Under the pieces are notes generated by a model that worked only from the letters and a program-made list of their open reading frames with translations, was not told the origin of the DNA and ran no database searches. This document shows, in pieces, positions 55,268-64,000 of a stretch of 64,000 nucleotides of DNA. The stretch comes from OLB11 sp041392835 (GTDB lineage: Bacteria; Bacteroidota; Bacteroidia; Chitinophagales; Chitinophagaceae): positions 1-64,000 of the forward strand of contig JAWKLF010000008.1 of NCBI GenBank assembly GCA_041392835.1. The letters are read 5' to 3'. The first letter of the stretch is position 1, and each line of letters starts with the position of its first letter. The position numbers and the translations under genes were made by a program.

Positions 55268-58027
55268 ATGAAAGACTTTTCTTTTATTACCAATTCCCAT
55301 CCAAGCTATGTGGAAGAAATTTATAAAGATTTTATCACAAACCCTGATTCAGTTGACCCAGACTTGAAAAAATTTTTTCAAGGATTTGATTTTGCAGTTG
55401 CTAATCACAAAAACGGCACTGCAAGTAATCAATCAGTAGAGAAAACAAGCACCATTGCAATTCCAGAAAATATTCTAAAAGAGTTAAGTGTATATCAGAT
55501 GATACGTTCCTACAGAAAACGTGGTCATTTACTAAGCAATACAAACCCTATACGCAAACGTAGAGACAGAAAAGCACATTTAGAATTGCATCATTTCCAT
55601 TTGAGCGAATCCGATTTGGAAACCAATTTCAAGGCTGGAGAGTTTTTAGGTTTGGAAGAAACAAAACTGAAAAACATAATAGATTACTTAAATCAGGTAT
55701 ATCTTGGATCGGTAGGCATTGAATATACTTATATCAATAATGAAGAAGAATGTAAATGGATAGGAGAATCATTTGAAAAAATGATGATTTCAAAAATTTC
55801 TGTCGAAAAGAAAAAAAGAATTTTAGAAAAACTGAATCAAGGAGTCATTTTTGAAAAATTTTTACATACCAAATTCATCGGACAAAAACGATTTTCGTTG
55901 GAAGGTGGTGAAAGTACAATAGCAGGCCTCGATGCTATCATCAATGAAGCGGGCGAAAATGAAGTAAAAGAAGTGGTAATAGGTATGGCTCATAGAGGAC
56001 GGCTCAATATATTAGCCAATATACTTCAAAAGACTTACGAACAAATCTTTACAGAATTTGAAGGTTCAGCTCCTATAGATACCACTATGGGAAGTGGTGA
56101 TGTAAAGTATCATTTAGGATTCAAAAGCGATGTAAAAACATTGTATGGTAAGTCAGTCAATGTTCAGCTCACCCCTAATCCTTCACATCTCGAAGCCGTA
56201 AACCCAATAGTAGAAGGCTTTGCAAGAGCTAAAGCAGATAGTATCTATAATAGTGAATATGACCACATACTTCCTATATTGATTCATGGCGATGCTTCTA
56301 TAGCTGGCCAAGGCATAGTATATGAGGTATTACAAATGAGCAACCTCAAAGGTTACTATACGGGTGGTACTATCCATTTTGTCATCAACAATCAAATAGG
56401 TTTTACAACAGATTTTGACGATGCAAGAAGCTCAGATTATTGTACCAGCATTGCTGCCATGATACAAGCACCTGTATTCCATGTCAATGGCGATGACCCA
56501 GAAGCAGTTGTAAAAGTTTGCGAATTGGCTTTAAAATATAGACAAAAATATAATAAAGACGTTTTTATAGATATGGTATGCTATCGCAAAAACGGACACA
56601 ACGAAGGCGATGACCCTAAATTTACACAACCCGAACTCTATAAACTTATAGACAAACATCCTAATCCGAGGGAAATATATGTAAAACACTTGAATGAAAA
56701 AGATAGCATTAATGCTGCTTTGGCTCAAGAAATGGAAAAAATATTTTGGAAACAACTTCAAGATAGACTTGACGAAGTAAAACAAAAACCACTACCCTAT
56801 AGCAGACAAGAACCCGAAAATGCTTGGGCATCTTTACGATATTCTACAAATGAAGATTTTGAAAGCTCTCCAAACACCGCTATTGCACTTTCGCAGGCAG
56901 AACATCTTTTTAAACAATTAATGGATTTGCCAACAGGATTTACACCATTAAAAAAAATAAAGAAACTACTTGATGATAAAGTAAAACTTTTTCAAGAAAA
57001 AAAAGAAATAGATTGGGCTACAGCCGAATTGATGGCTTATGGAAGTATCCTTTTAGAAGGCAAAGATGTAAGACTTAGTGGACAGGATGTAACACGTGGC
57101 ACTTTTTCACATAGGCATGCCATTATACGCGATGAGATAGATAGCAAAAGACATATCAGACTCGATCACTTTTCAGAAAATCAGGGCACATTTAGAATCT
57201 ACAATTCTTTACTAAGTGAATACGCAGTATTAGGATTTGAATATGGCTACGCATTGGCCAATCCAAACAATTTGGTGGTATGGGAAGCACAATTTGGTGA
57301 TTTTTGTAATGGTGCACAAACTATAATAGATCAATTTATAGCAGGCGCAGAAACGAAATGGGGCAAAATGAATGGCTTAGTTATGTTACTGCCACATGGC
57401 TATGAAGGACAAGGACCAGAACACTCCAGTGGCCGTATGGAACGCTTTTTGCAACTCTGTGCAGAAAACAATATGTACATAACCAATTGTACAACAGCAG
57501 CCAATTTTTTTCATGCTTTAAGAAGACAAGTTCACTTACCATTTAGAAAACCTTTAATAAACTTTTCGCCTAAAGCCAATTTGAGATTAGCAAAAGCCTA
57601 TAGCCCAATAGAAGCATTTACAGAAGGAGGTTTTCAGGAAGTTATTGACGATACACAAGCTACAGAACCCAATAAAATAAAACGAGTACTTTTTTGCTCA
57701 GGAAAAATATATTTCGATTTATTAAACTATAAAGAAAGTAATCAAATAGAGCAAGTGGCCATCATCAGACTTGAACAAATACATCCATTGCCTATCAAAC
57801 AATTGCTCCATCTGTATCAAAATAAATACAAAGGAGCCCAATGGCTTTGGGTGCAAGAAGAACCTTACAATATGGGAGCATTCTCTTATTTAAAATTAAA
57901 TACAGATGCTCGCCAATTTAATTTCGGACATCTTACACGCAATGCAAGTGCTTCTACTGCCAGTGGATACAATAAAACACACCTAGCCGAACAACAATCT
58001 ATCATAGAAAAAGCATTTAGTTTTTAA
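55268..58027 (+). CDS. sucA: 2-oxoglutarate dehydrogenase E1 component
   Basis: The thiamine-diphosphate-dependent decarboxylase of the 2-oxoglutarate dehydrogenase complex in the citric acid cycle. It has the N-terminal YVEEIYKDF, GMAHRGRLNIL, HGDASIAGQG and GHNEGDDPKFTQP motifs, and the transketolase-like C-terminal half (PHGYEGQGPEHSS). At 919 residues it is full length. The E2 gene (sucB), often next, is not present; a cytochrome c assembly gene follows. Confidence 0.96.
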   Translation: MKDFSFITNSHPSYVEEIYKDFITNPDSVDPDLKKFFQGFDFAVANHKNGTASNQSVEKTSTIAIPENILKELSVYQMIRSYRKRGHLLSNTNPIRKRRDRKAHLELHHFHLSESDLETNFKAGEFLGLEETKLKNIIDYLNQVYLGSVGIEYTYINNEEECKWIGESFEKMMISKISVEKKKRILEKLNQGVIFEKFLHTKFIGQKRFSLEGGESTIAGLDAIINEAGENEVKEVVIGMAHRGRLNILANILQKTYEQIFTEFEGSAPIDTTMGSGDVKYHLGFKSDVKTLYGKSVNVQLTPNPSHLEAVNPIVEGFARAKADSIYNSEYDHILPILIHGDASIAGQGIVYEVLQMSNLKGYYTGGTIHFVINNQIGFTTDFDDARSSDYCTSIAAMIQAPVFHVNGDDPEAVVKVCELALKYRQKYNKDVFIDMVCYRKNGHNEGDDPKFTQPELYKLIDKHPNPREIYVKHLNEKDSINAALAQEMEKIFWKQLQDRLDEVKQKPLPYSRQEPENAWASLRYSTNEDFESSPNTAIALSQAEHLFKQLMDLPTGFTPLKKIKKLLDDKVKLFQEKKEIDWATAELMAYGSILLEGKDVRLSGQDVTRGTFSHRHAIIRDEIDSKRHIRLDHFSENQGTFRIYNSLLSEYAVLGFEYGYALANPNNLVVWEAQFGDFCNGAQTIIDQFIAGAETKWGKMNGLVMLLPHGYEGQGPEHSSGRMERFLQLCAENNMYITNCTTAANFFHALRRQVHLPFRKPLINFSPKANLRLAKAYSPIEAFTEGGFQEVIDDTQATEPNKIKRVLFCSGKIYFDLLNYKESNQIEQVAIIRLEQIHPLPIKQLLHLYQNKYKGAQWLWVQEEPYNMGAFSYLKLNTDARQFNFGHLTRNASASTASGYNKTHLAEQQSIIEKAFSF

Positions 58028-58115
58028 TAGTGAGATATTTTTTAGATAGATTCATATTCTGCACCAAACTCATACAGCTTATTGTATATTTGCAATTCTT
58101 TTCTATACATACTAT

Positions 58116-58775
58116 ATGAAAAAATATTGGTGGAAAATTTTGTGCGTCCTTATCTTGTTGTATGTAATAGTTATGGGTATACTTATCGAAATACCCTATT
58201 TACCAAAGCTCAAAGAATCTATTCGAAATTTATTCTATCACGTTCCTATGTGGTATGTCATGTTAGTTTCTTTTTTATTATCTACTATATATAGTATTAA
58301 ATATTTAAGCAGTAACAATAAATTGCATGACATTATATCCGAAGAATTTGTCAATACAGGTCTTTGGTTTGGTTGTTTTGGTATGATTACAGGCATGGAA
58401 TGGGCAAGCATACAATGGGGCTCACCTTGGAGCAATGACCCCAAACAAGTGGGTGCAGGGCTTACCCTACTTATATACTTTGCTTATTCTATTTTAAGAA
58501 ATTCAGTCAAAGATCAAGATAAACAAGCAAGACTTGCTGCTATATATAATATATTTTCATTTGCTATCATTATACCCCTTGTGTATATAGTACCAGCGCA
58601 TTTGGCAAGCCTACATCCGGGTAGCGACAATAAGCCATTTGAAGCACTCAAAACACAAGACCATATGCTCAAATATGTATCTATACCTGCTATGTTTGGC
58701 TGGATTCTGTTAGGTCTTTGGGTGTTTGATATTAAATATAGAATGCGAAAATTAAGTCTGAAAAAAATACATTAA
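58116..58775 (+). CDS. ccmC: cytochrome c biogenesis protein CcmC/CcsA-like
   Basis: A heme-handling membrane protein with six hydrophobic helices. Its tryptophan-rich heme-binding loop is in WASIQWGSPWSNDPKQ, with conserved histidines (FYHVPMW and PAHLASLHPGS). It is 219 residues, like CcmC. The ccmD-like gene follows after 11 bases. Confidence 0.9.
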   Translation: MKKYWWKILCVLILLYVIVMGILIEIPYLPKLKESIRNLFYHVPMWYVMLVSFLLSTIYSIKYLSSNNKLHDIISEEFVNTGLWFGCFGMITGMEWASIQWGSPWSNDPKQVGAGLTLLIYFAYSILRNSVKDQDKQARLAAIYNIFSFAIIIPLVYIVPAHLASLHPGSDNKPFEALKTQDHMLKYVSIPAMFGWILLGLWVFDIKYRMRKLSLKKIH

Positions 58776-58786
58776 AAAATGTCTCT

Positions 58787-59002
58787 ATGATTAAAAAAAT
58801 AAGTACCATTTTTATAATACTTAGTAATTTGTTTTTCAAAAATACTTATGCACAAAAAACAGAAGAATCAGCCCAAATACTTCATCAAAATGGTCAAATA
58901 TATCTTGTAGTATTGGTATTGCTAACTATCTTTGCAGGCATTATTTTTTTACTCATTCGTATTGAAAAAAAATTAAATAAATTAGAATCCAACAATAAAT
59001 AA
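58787..59002 (+). CDS. CcmD-like small membrane protein
   Basis: A 71-residue protein with an N-terminal hydrophobic segment, then a single C-terminal membrane helix (IYLVVLVLLTIFAGIIFLLI) and a Lys/Asn-rich tail. This is the CcmD-family pattern in Bacteroidota, and its place just after ccmC supports it. It probably assists heme export or handling by CcmC. Confidence 0.8.
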   Translation: MIKKISTIFIILSNLFFKNTYAQKTEESAQILHQNGQIYLVVLVLLTIFAGIIFLLIRIEKKLNKLESNNK

Positions 59003-59021
59003 ATTTTACAATAAAACTAAA

Positions 59022-60461
59022 ATGGCAAAAGCACCACAAAAACCAGCACAAGAGCACTATAGCTTTTTTCAAAGTGTAGAAAGAAATTTTGACAAAGCAG
59101 CTCCATTTACTATCATTAAAGACAAAGGAATTTTAGACCAAATCAAAGCATGTAATAGTGTTTTAAGATTAAAATTTCCTGTAAAAATTGGCAACAATAT
59201 AGAAGTTATTGAAGCCTATAGAGTACAACACTCTCATCACAAATTACCCGTAAAAGGTGGTATCCGTTTTAGCATGGATGTCAATCAAGATGAGGTAATG
59301 GCATTAGCAGCATTAATGACCTATAAATGCGCTATCGTTAACGTACCTTTTGGTGGAGCCAAAGGAGGAATTAAAATTAACCCAAAAGCACTTTCTGAAT
59401 ACGATTTAGAAAAAATCACAAGACGATATACAGCAGAATTAGTAAAGAAAAATTTTATAGGGCCTGGTATTGATGTGCCAGCTCCAGACTATGGAACAGG
59501 ACCAAGAGAAATGAGTTGGATAGTAGATACCTACATGAGCTTGCGCCCAGGCGAAATAGATGGCGCAGGATGCGTAACTGGGAAACCAGTTACTCAAGGC
59601 GGTGTAAGAGGCCGTACGGAGGCTACAGGTTTAGGCGTTTATTATGGCGTTCGTGAGATGTGTGATGATAAAGATATGATGAAACGCTTAGGACTACAAG
59701 TAGGATTGAGTGACAAAACCGTAGTAGTACAAGGCTTAGGTAATGTTGGATACCATGCTGCTAAATTTTTCCAACAAGGCGGTGCTACCGTAATTGCTCT
59801 TGCCGAATATGAAGGTGCCATATATAACCCTAAAGGTCTTGATATAGAAAAAGTAGTAGCACATCGTAAAAAAACTGGAAGCATCTTAAACTTTGAAGGT
59901 GCAAAAAATATTAAAAAATCTTCAGAAGCATTAGAAATAGCTTGCGACATATTAATTCCTGCTGCCTTAGAAAATGTAATCAATGGCGAAAATGCAGGAA
60001 GAGTAAAAGCTAAAATAGTAGCAGAAGCTGCCAATGGTCCATTAACACCAGAAGCCGATGCAATACTAACTAAAAAAGGTACTGTTATCATTCCTGATAT
60101 GTATATCAATGCAGGTGGTGTTACGGTTTCATATTTTGAATGGTTAAAAAATCTAAGCCATGTTCGCTATGGTCGTATGGAAAAACGATTCAACGAAAAT
60201 ATGAACTCACACATACTTGACTCTATGGAATCTTTAACTGGCAAAAAAGTAACAGCCACTGAAAAGAAAATCATCCTTCATGGACCAGAAGAAGTAGATT
60301 TAGTACATAGCGGTTTGGAAGATACCATGATGGGTTCTTACCACGAAATCAGAGATATTTGGTTTAAAAACAAAAAAATAAGTGATATGAGAACTGCAGC
60401 TTTTGTTAACTCTATTAACAAAGTGGGTGTATCTTATATGGAACTTGGTATTTTCCCTTAA
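59022..60461 (+). CDS. gdhA: Glu/Leu/Phe/Val dehydrogenase (glutamate dehydrogenase)
   Basis: Oxidises glutamate to 2-oxoglutarate and ammonia, or the reverse. The substrate lysines are in KGGIRFS and KCAIVNVPFGGAKGG; the catalytic aspartate region is VPAPDYGTGP. The nucleotide fold is VVQGLGNVGYHAA. At 479 residues it is longer than the classic 420-450-residue enzymes, with an extra C-terminal part (DSMESLTGKKVTA onward). NAD or NADP preference was not determined. Confidence 0.9.
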   Translation: MAKAPQKPAQEHYSFFQSVERNFDKAAPFTIIKDKGILDQIKACNSVLRLKFPVKIGNNIEVIEAYRVQHSHHKLPVKGGIRFSMDVNQDEVMALAALMTYKCAIVNVPFGGAKGGIKINPKALSEYDLEKITRRYTAELVKKNFIGPGIDVPAPDYGTGPREMSWIVDTYMSLRPGEIDGAGCVTGKPVTQGGVRGRTEATGLGVYYGVREMCDDKDMMKRLGLQVGLSDKTVVVQGLGNVGYHAAKFFQQGGATVIALAEYEGAIYNPKGLDIEKVVAHRKKTGSILNFEGAKNIKKSSEALEIACDILIPAALENVINGENAGRVKAKIVAEAANGPLTPEADAILTKKGTVIIPDMYINAGGVTVSYFEWLKNLSHVRYGRMEKRFNENMNSHILDSMESLTGKKVTATEKKIILHGPEEVDLVHSGLEDTMMGSYHEIRDIWFKNKKISDMRTAAFVNSINKVGVSYMELGIFP

Positions 60462-60554
60462 TTCTTATCACAAAAAAACATTTTTAAAACAGACGGCACA
60501 GTTTTTAATTTAAGAAAAAAGTAAAATTTATTTCTTCATTTAGTATAAATTAAA

Positions 60555-60562
60555 TACCTTTG
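60555..60562 (+). promoter_or_regulatory. rplS promoter -7 box
   Basis: TACCTTTG matches TAnnTTTG, 22 bases before the rplS ATG. Confidence 0.55.
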
Positions 60563-60584
60563 CAAACCCAAAAAGAGAATTGAC

Positions 60585-60941
60585 ATGCAAGAAGCAGTAA
60601 AATTTGTACATCAAGAATTAAGTACAAAAAAAGAATTACCAAACTTTAAAGCTGGTGATAGTGTTAGCGTTAGCTACAAAATCCAAGAAGGCGGCAAAGA
60701 ACGTACACAGATATTTAAAGGTGTTGTAATTAAAAGACAAGGCACCGGCCTTACACAGTCTTTTACAGTTCGTAAAATGAGCGACAACATCGGTGTAGAA
60801 AGAACATTTCCAATTTATTCTCCCAATGTAGATAGCATAGAAGTAAATAAAGTAGGTAAAGTACGTAGAGCAAAATTATTCTATCTTCGTGAAAGACAAG
60901 GAAAATCTGCTCGTATCAAAGAAAAACGTATTATTAAATAA
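60585..60941 (+). CDS. rplS: 50S ribosomal protein L19
   Basis: A 118-residue ribosomal protein at the 30S-50S interface. It has the conserved KAGDSVSVSYKI, FKGVVIKRQGTG, VERTFPIYSPNVDSI and AKLFYLRERQGKSARIKE segments. It is a single gene with its own promoter box and a terminator at 60,962-60,992. Confidence 0.97.
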   Translation: MQEAVKFVHQELSTKKELPNFKAGDSVSVSYKIQEGGKERTQIFKGVVIKRQGTGLTQSFTVRKMSDNIGVERTFPIYSPNVDSIEVNKVGKVRRAKLFYLRERQGKSARIKEKRIIK

Positions 60942-60961
60942 TTTTTTTCAAAAATATATTC

Positions 60962-60992
60962 AAAAAACCACCTCAAAAGGTGGTTTTTTTTT
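60962..60992 (+). terminator. rplS terminator
   Basis: AAAACCACCT (60,964-60,973) and AGGTGGTTTT (60,978-60,987) form a perfect 10-base stem with loop CAAA, followed by a T run, 21 bases after the rplS stop. Confidence 0.92.
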
Positions 60993-61058
60993 ATCCACAC
61001 AACACCTATTTATAACTATTGATAACGTACTTTTTAGTTTATTCTAAAAAATAGGTAT

Positions 61059-61066
61059 TATATTTG
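61059..61066 (+). promoter_or_regulatory. tatA promoter -7 box
   Basis: TATATTTG matches TAnnTTTG, 21 bases before the tatA ATG. Confidence 0.5.
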
Positions 61067-61087
61067 TCATAGTATTAATTATAACAT

Positions 61088-61288
61088 ATGAATCTAAGCA
61101 ATATATTACTCCTTAGTATGCCCGGTGGTACCGAATGGGTACTTATAGTACTTGCAGTACTTGTACTTTTTGGAGGTAGAAAAATTCCAGAATTTATGCG
61201 TGGCCTTGGCAAAGGAATGAGAGAATTTAAAGATGCCAAAGACAACATTAAGAACGAATTAGAAGCTGGTATGAAAGAAAAAGAATAA
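61088..61288 (+). CDS. tatA: twin-arginine translocase TatA/TatE subunit
   Basis: The pore-forming small subunit of the Tat system for folded proteins. It has one N-terminal membrane helix (EWVLIVLAVLVLFGGRKIPE), the conserved FGG hinge, and an amphipathic helix (FMRGLGKGMREFKDA) with a charged tail. It is 66 residues. tatC is not in the window. Confidence 0.93.
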   Translation: MNLSNILLLSMPGGTEWVLIVLAVLVLFGGRKIPEFMRGLGKGMREFKDAKDNIKNELEAGMKEKE

Positions 61289-61344
61289 GTACCTCCTTAT
61301 ATTATTACTAAACTTTATTTTAAACGAACAGTCGAATACAAAAA

Positions 61345-62559
61345 ATGAAATTAACTCCATTATTTTCAGTGCTTACAACACTCCTTATAATGTCTGCTAA
61401 CTCCATATTTGCAAATAACCAGGATAGCATCACTATTATTAAAGTATCAGATAAATCAACGATTCCTGCTCATCTTAAAATAGTAAAGGAAGAAATAAAA
61501 GAAAATAATCAAGCACCTGCTAAAACCATAGATAAAAATGCTACAGATAGTACCCGATTTGTAAAGCGTAAACTTGTTGACAACAGTGAAAAACCTTCTG
61601 CGCTTGGTAATTTCAAAATCAGTTCATCTATTTATGGACCATATACTACATACATATTAGACTATGTAAAAAATTACCACAAAAACCATGGTTCAAGATT
61701 AGCAAGAATACAGAAAAACTACAAAGGGCAGTTTAAACTAATCGAAAATATCATGAGAAAATACAAATTACCTCATGAAATGAAATCATTAGCAATAATA
61801 GAATCTGCTATGAATTGCAATGCTGTATCGCCAGTAGGGGCAGTAGGCGCTTGGCAGTTTATGGAAGGCACAGCCAAAATGATGGGTCTTCGAGTAGATG
61901 AATCTATAGACGAAAGAAGAGATTTTTATAAAAGCACCAATGCAGCTGCCAAATATCTCAAAAGATTACATGGAATGTTTCATGACTGGCTATTAGTAAT
62001 AGCAGCCTATAATAGTGGGCCAGCTCCAGTACTAAGAGCTATCAATGCTGGCAATGGTCGTAGCTTTTGGGATATTAAAAAGAAATTACCTGGAGAAACT
62101 CAAAATCATGTTATGGCATTCATAGCTACTACTACTTTTTTGGACAAGCACTCCAATGTACTATCCTTGGGTGCGGTGCCAAAAGAAGCTAAAGGACCAA
62201 AAGCCAATTTTTCGTCATTCAAAAACACATATTCAAAATCCAATATCAAAAACAATAAAGAGGAAGAAGATGATGATATTGATATAGCCGATGACAATCA
62301 AAATGACGCAAAAGAAATTAGTTTTTCTCAAGTTGAACTTGACCAAATGGCAATTTTAAAAATAAAAGGAAAATACAAAATAGAATCTATAGCTACACTT
62401 TTAGATGAAGATGTAGTAAAACTTAGAAGATGGAATCCAAATTTTAATGAAACAATTTCATCGAGTACAGAACCTATCAAATTAAGAATTCCACTTACTA
62501 AAATTGACCAATTTTTATCTTTAAAAGAAAAAATTATTCAGCATTCTATAAAAGGCTAA
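61345..62559 (+). CDS. lytic transglycosylase (MltD-like) with LysM-type C-terminus
   Basis: A peptidoglycan-cleaving transglycosylase exported by a signal peptide (LTPLFSVLTTLLIMSANSIFA). The SLT domain has the catalytic glutamate in AIIESAMN, then SPVGAVGAWQFM and VIAAYNSGP. A C-terminal segment (KGKYKIESIATLLDED onward) looks like one LysM-type repeat, weakly conserved. It is followed by truA after 10 bases. Confidence 0.88.
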   Translation: MKLTPLFSVLTTLLIMSANSIFANNQDSITIIKVSDKSTIPAHLKIVKEEIKENNQAPAKTIDKNATDSTRFVKRKLVDNSEKPSALGNFKISSSIYGPYTTYILDYVKNYHKNHGSRLARIQKNYKGQFKLIENIMRKYKLPHEMKSLAIIESAMNCNAVSPVGAVGAWQFMEGTAKMMGLRVDESIDERRDFYKSTNAAAKYLKRLHGMFHDWLLVIAAYNSGPAPVLRAINAGNGRSFWDIKKKLPGETQNHVMAFIATTTFLDKHSNVLSLGAVPKEAKGPKANFSSFKNTYSKSNIKNNKEEEDDDIDIADDNQNDAKEISFSQVELDQMAILKIKGKYKIESIATLLDEDVVKLRRWNPNFNETISSSTEPIKLRIPLTKIDQFLSLKEKIIQHSIKG

Positions 62560-62569
62560 TCAACCAATT

Positions 62570-63334
62570 TTGAGTAAACGTTATTTTGCTGAAATAGCTT
62601 ACTTAGGCACTGCCTATCATGGATTTCAAAAACAACTCAACGCCAAAAGTATTCAACAAACAGTAGACGAAGCCCTACAAATAGTACTCAAACATAAAAT
62701 AGAAAGTACTACATCAAGTCGCACAGATGCTGGAGTACACGCTAAACAAAACTACTTACAATTTGATTTTGAAGGCCAAATTACCGATTCCTTTTTATAC
62801 AATGTAAATGCTATCTTACCCGACGATATTGTGCTAAAACAATTATACGAAGTGCCATTGCACATTCATGCTCGATTTGATGCTATAGGCAGAAAATATC
62901 TGTATCAGATAAACACAAAAAAAAATCCATTTTTGCAAGACCGAGCTTGGTATTACCCCTATCCTATTTCCGTAAACAAATTGCAGGAATTTGCAAATTG
63001 CTTAATACAAAAAACCGATTTTAGCACCTTTGCTAAAAAACATGCTAATAATAAAACAAGCATATGCAGCATACATGTAGCCAAATGGTGGAAGAAAGAG
63101 CAAACTATCTTATTTGAAGTAGAAGGAAACCGCTTTTTGAGGGGCATGGTACGTGGACTCGTAGCGACACAACTTATGGCCATGCGAAAAAATTGGTCAG
63201 TAGATAGGTTTCAACAAATCATACATGAAAAAAATAATGCTCATGCTTTTTTCAACGCTCCTGCTAAGGCTTTATTTTTACAAGAAGTAAAATTTGAAAC
63301 TGCCTTATTAAAGCCTATTTTTGAAGTAGTATAA
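62570..63334 (+). CDS. truA: tRNA pseudouridine synthase A
   Basis: Modifies U38-U40 of tRNAs. The catalytic aspartate is in SRTDAGVHA; the start IAYLGTAYHGFQKQ and FLRGMVRGLV confirm the family. The start is TTG at 62,570. It is 254 residues, normal length. Confidence 0.95.
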   Translation: MSKRYFAEIAYLGTAYHGFQKQLNAKSIQQTVDEALQIVLKHKIESTTSSRTDAGVHAKQNYLQFDFEGQITDSFLYNVNAILPDDIVLKQLYEVPLHIHARFDAIGRKYLYQINTKKNPFLQDRAWYYPYPISVNKLQEFANCLIQKTDFSTFAKKHANNKTSICSIHVAKWWKKEQTILFEVEGNRFLRGMVRGLVATQLMAMRKNWSVDRFQQIIHEKNNAHAFFNAPAKALFLQEVKFETALLKPIFEVV

Positions 63335-63361
63335 ACCAAACCCAATAGTACTAATTGATTT

Positions 63362-64000
63362 ATGGAGTTGTTTCCAAAAAATTTAGCTGAGCAATTAGAT
63401 TTTAATTTTATCATAGATAAATTAACTTCTTACTGCATACACAACAACACCAAAAAACGAGTAGAGCAACTCAAACCTTCATCATCCTTTGACGTAATTA
63501 CAACATGGCTCAATGAAACATATGAGGCATTTTTGGCCTCACAACATGGCAGTAGCATACCTCATCAATATTTCCCTATTATTGATGCTGAATTAAGTCT
63601 TTTGCGTCTGCAAGAATCTGTCCTTGCTATAGCACAGTTTGTATCTATCAGACAGGTAGTAGAAAACGCACATAGCTTGCTTCAATTTTTGCATGATAAA
63701 AAAGAAGCCTATCCTCAACTTTTTGAAAAAGTAAAAAATATTAAAAAAGACCAACATATTTTAGAACACATTCATCAAATATTACATAAAGAAGGCTATA
63801 TACACGATACCGCATCCGATGAGCTCTTTGAAATAAGAAAGTCTATGAAAAAAAATAGACTCCAATCTGATGCCGTATATAAGTCAAAAATAAGCCAACT
63901 AAAACAAAAAGGATATCTTGCAGACTTTGAAGAAGGCTATATTCAAGGTCGACGAGTACTAAGTATTTTGGCAGAATACAAAAGACAAGTAAAAGGAAAT
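63362..64000 (+). CDS. mutS2: MutS2 family protein, N-terminal part (cut by window end)
   Basis: An open frame from ATG 63,362 runs off the window with no stop (213 codons). The N-terminus (MELFPKNLAEQLDFNFIIDKL) and the helical lever region (EIRKSMKKNRLQSD, YIQGRRVLSILAEYKRQVKG) match MutS2, a MutS homologue involved in ribosome rescue or recombination control. The ATPase and Smr domains would lie beyond the edge. Confidence 0.85.
   Translation, partial: MELFPKNLAEQLDFNFIIDKLTSYCIHNNTKKRVEQLKPSSSFDVITTWLNETYEAFLASQHGSSIPHQYFPIIDAELSLLRLQESVLAIAQFVSIRQVVENAHSLLQFLHDKKEAYPQLFEKVKNIKKDQHILEHIHQILHKEGYIHDTASDELFEIRKSMKKNRLQSDAVYKSKISQLKQKGYLADFEEGYIQGRRVLSILAEYKRQVKGN

Noticed and set aside
1..64000. 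tRNA, rRNA, CRISPR array, replication origin
   Set aside because: No T-loop-like tRNA sequences, rRNA segments, regularly spaced repeats or DnaA-box clusters were noticed on either strand.

Overview
The window is AT-rich DNA that I assign to an uncultured member of the Bacteroidota. The reasons are a type IX secretion sorting tail, the Bacteroidota-specific families DUF3276 and DUF4293, outer-membrane beta-barrel/TolC/RND-adaptor genes, and repeated promoter -7 boxes of the form TAnnTTTG upstream of genes. No tRNA, rRNA or CRISPR array was seen. Genus cannot be told from the sequence alone.

Region by region. Positions 1-10,025 are accessory DNA: palindromic integron-attC-like sites around a small gene; a tight operon of hsdR, a fused hsdM-hsdS with a single target-recognition domain, and an OLD-family ATPase/TOPRIM nuclease; further hairpin elements; then an IS91-like element with a frameshifted tyrosine recombinase. 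Positions 10,026-37,962 are mostly core genes: ldcA and ffh, an aldehyde dehydrogenase, an outer-membrane barrel plus PDZ-hydrolase pair, the rimP-nusA-infB operon with a terminator-like hairpin in its leader, two M3 peptidases, a UbiD decarboxylase, a response regulator, a LolE-like permease, a TolC/adaptor pair, nadB, DUF3276 and an M42 peptidase. Positions 37,963-41,489 form a second accessory patch: a small unknown gene, another attC-like hairpin, a 60-base repeat shared with the first patch, a complete IS3 element with a target duplication, and a NERD-domain gene. Positions 41,490-64,000 are core genes again: scoA, nuoF (broken by two frameshifts), uvrA, maeB-rimM-trmD, a secreted T9SS esterase, a run TPR-rpe-ubiA-maf-sucA-ccmC-ccmD-gdh, rplS, tatA, mltD-like, truA and the start of mutS2.

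The most interesting signal is in the two accessory patches. Genes there are followed within 4-20 bases by imperfect palindromes whose outer boxes look like integron R boxes (nYYAAC ... GTTRRn), whose stems keep pairing while their sequence changes, and in one case the gene-proximal ends show the 10-base complementarity expected of a circularisable cassette. No integron integrase is visible, so this resembles an integrase-less attC cluster carrying, among other things, a three-gene defence operon.

Several conserved genes (integrase, ldcA, aldehyde dehydrogenase, nuoF twice) carry single-step frameshifts, most at homopolymers or dinucleotide runs. Some of these are likely sequencing or assembly errors rather than true pseudogenes.
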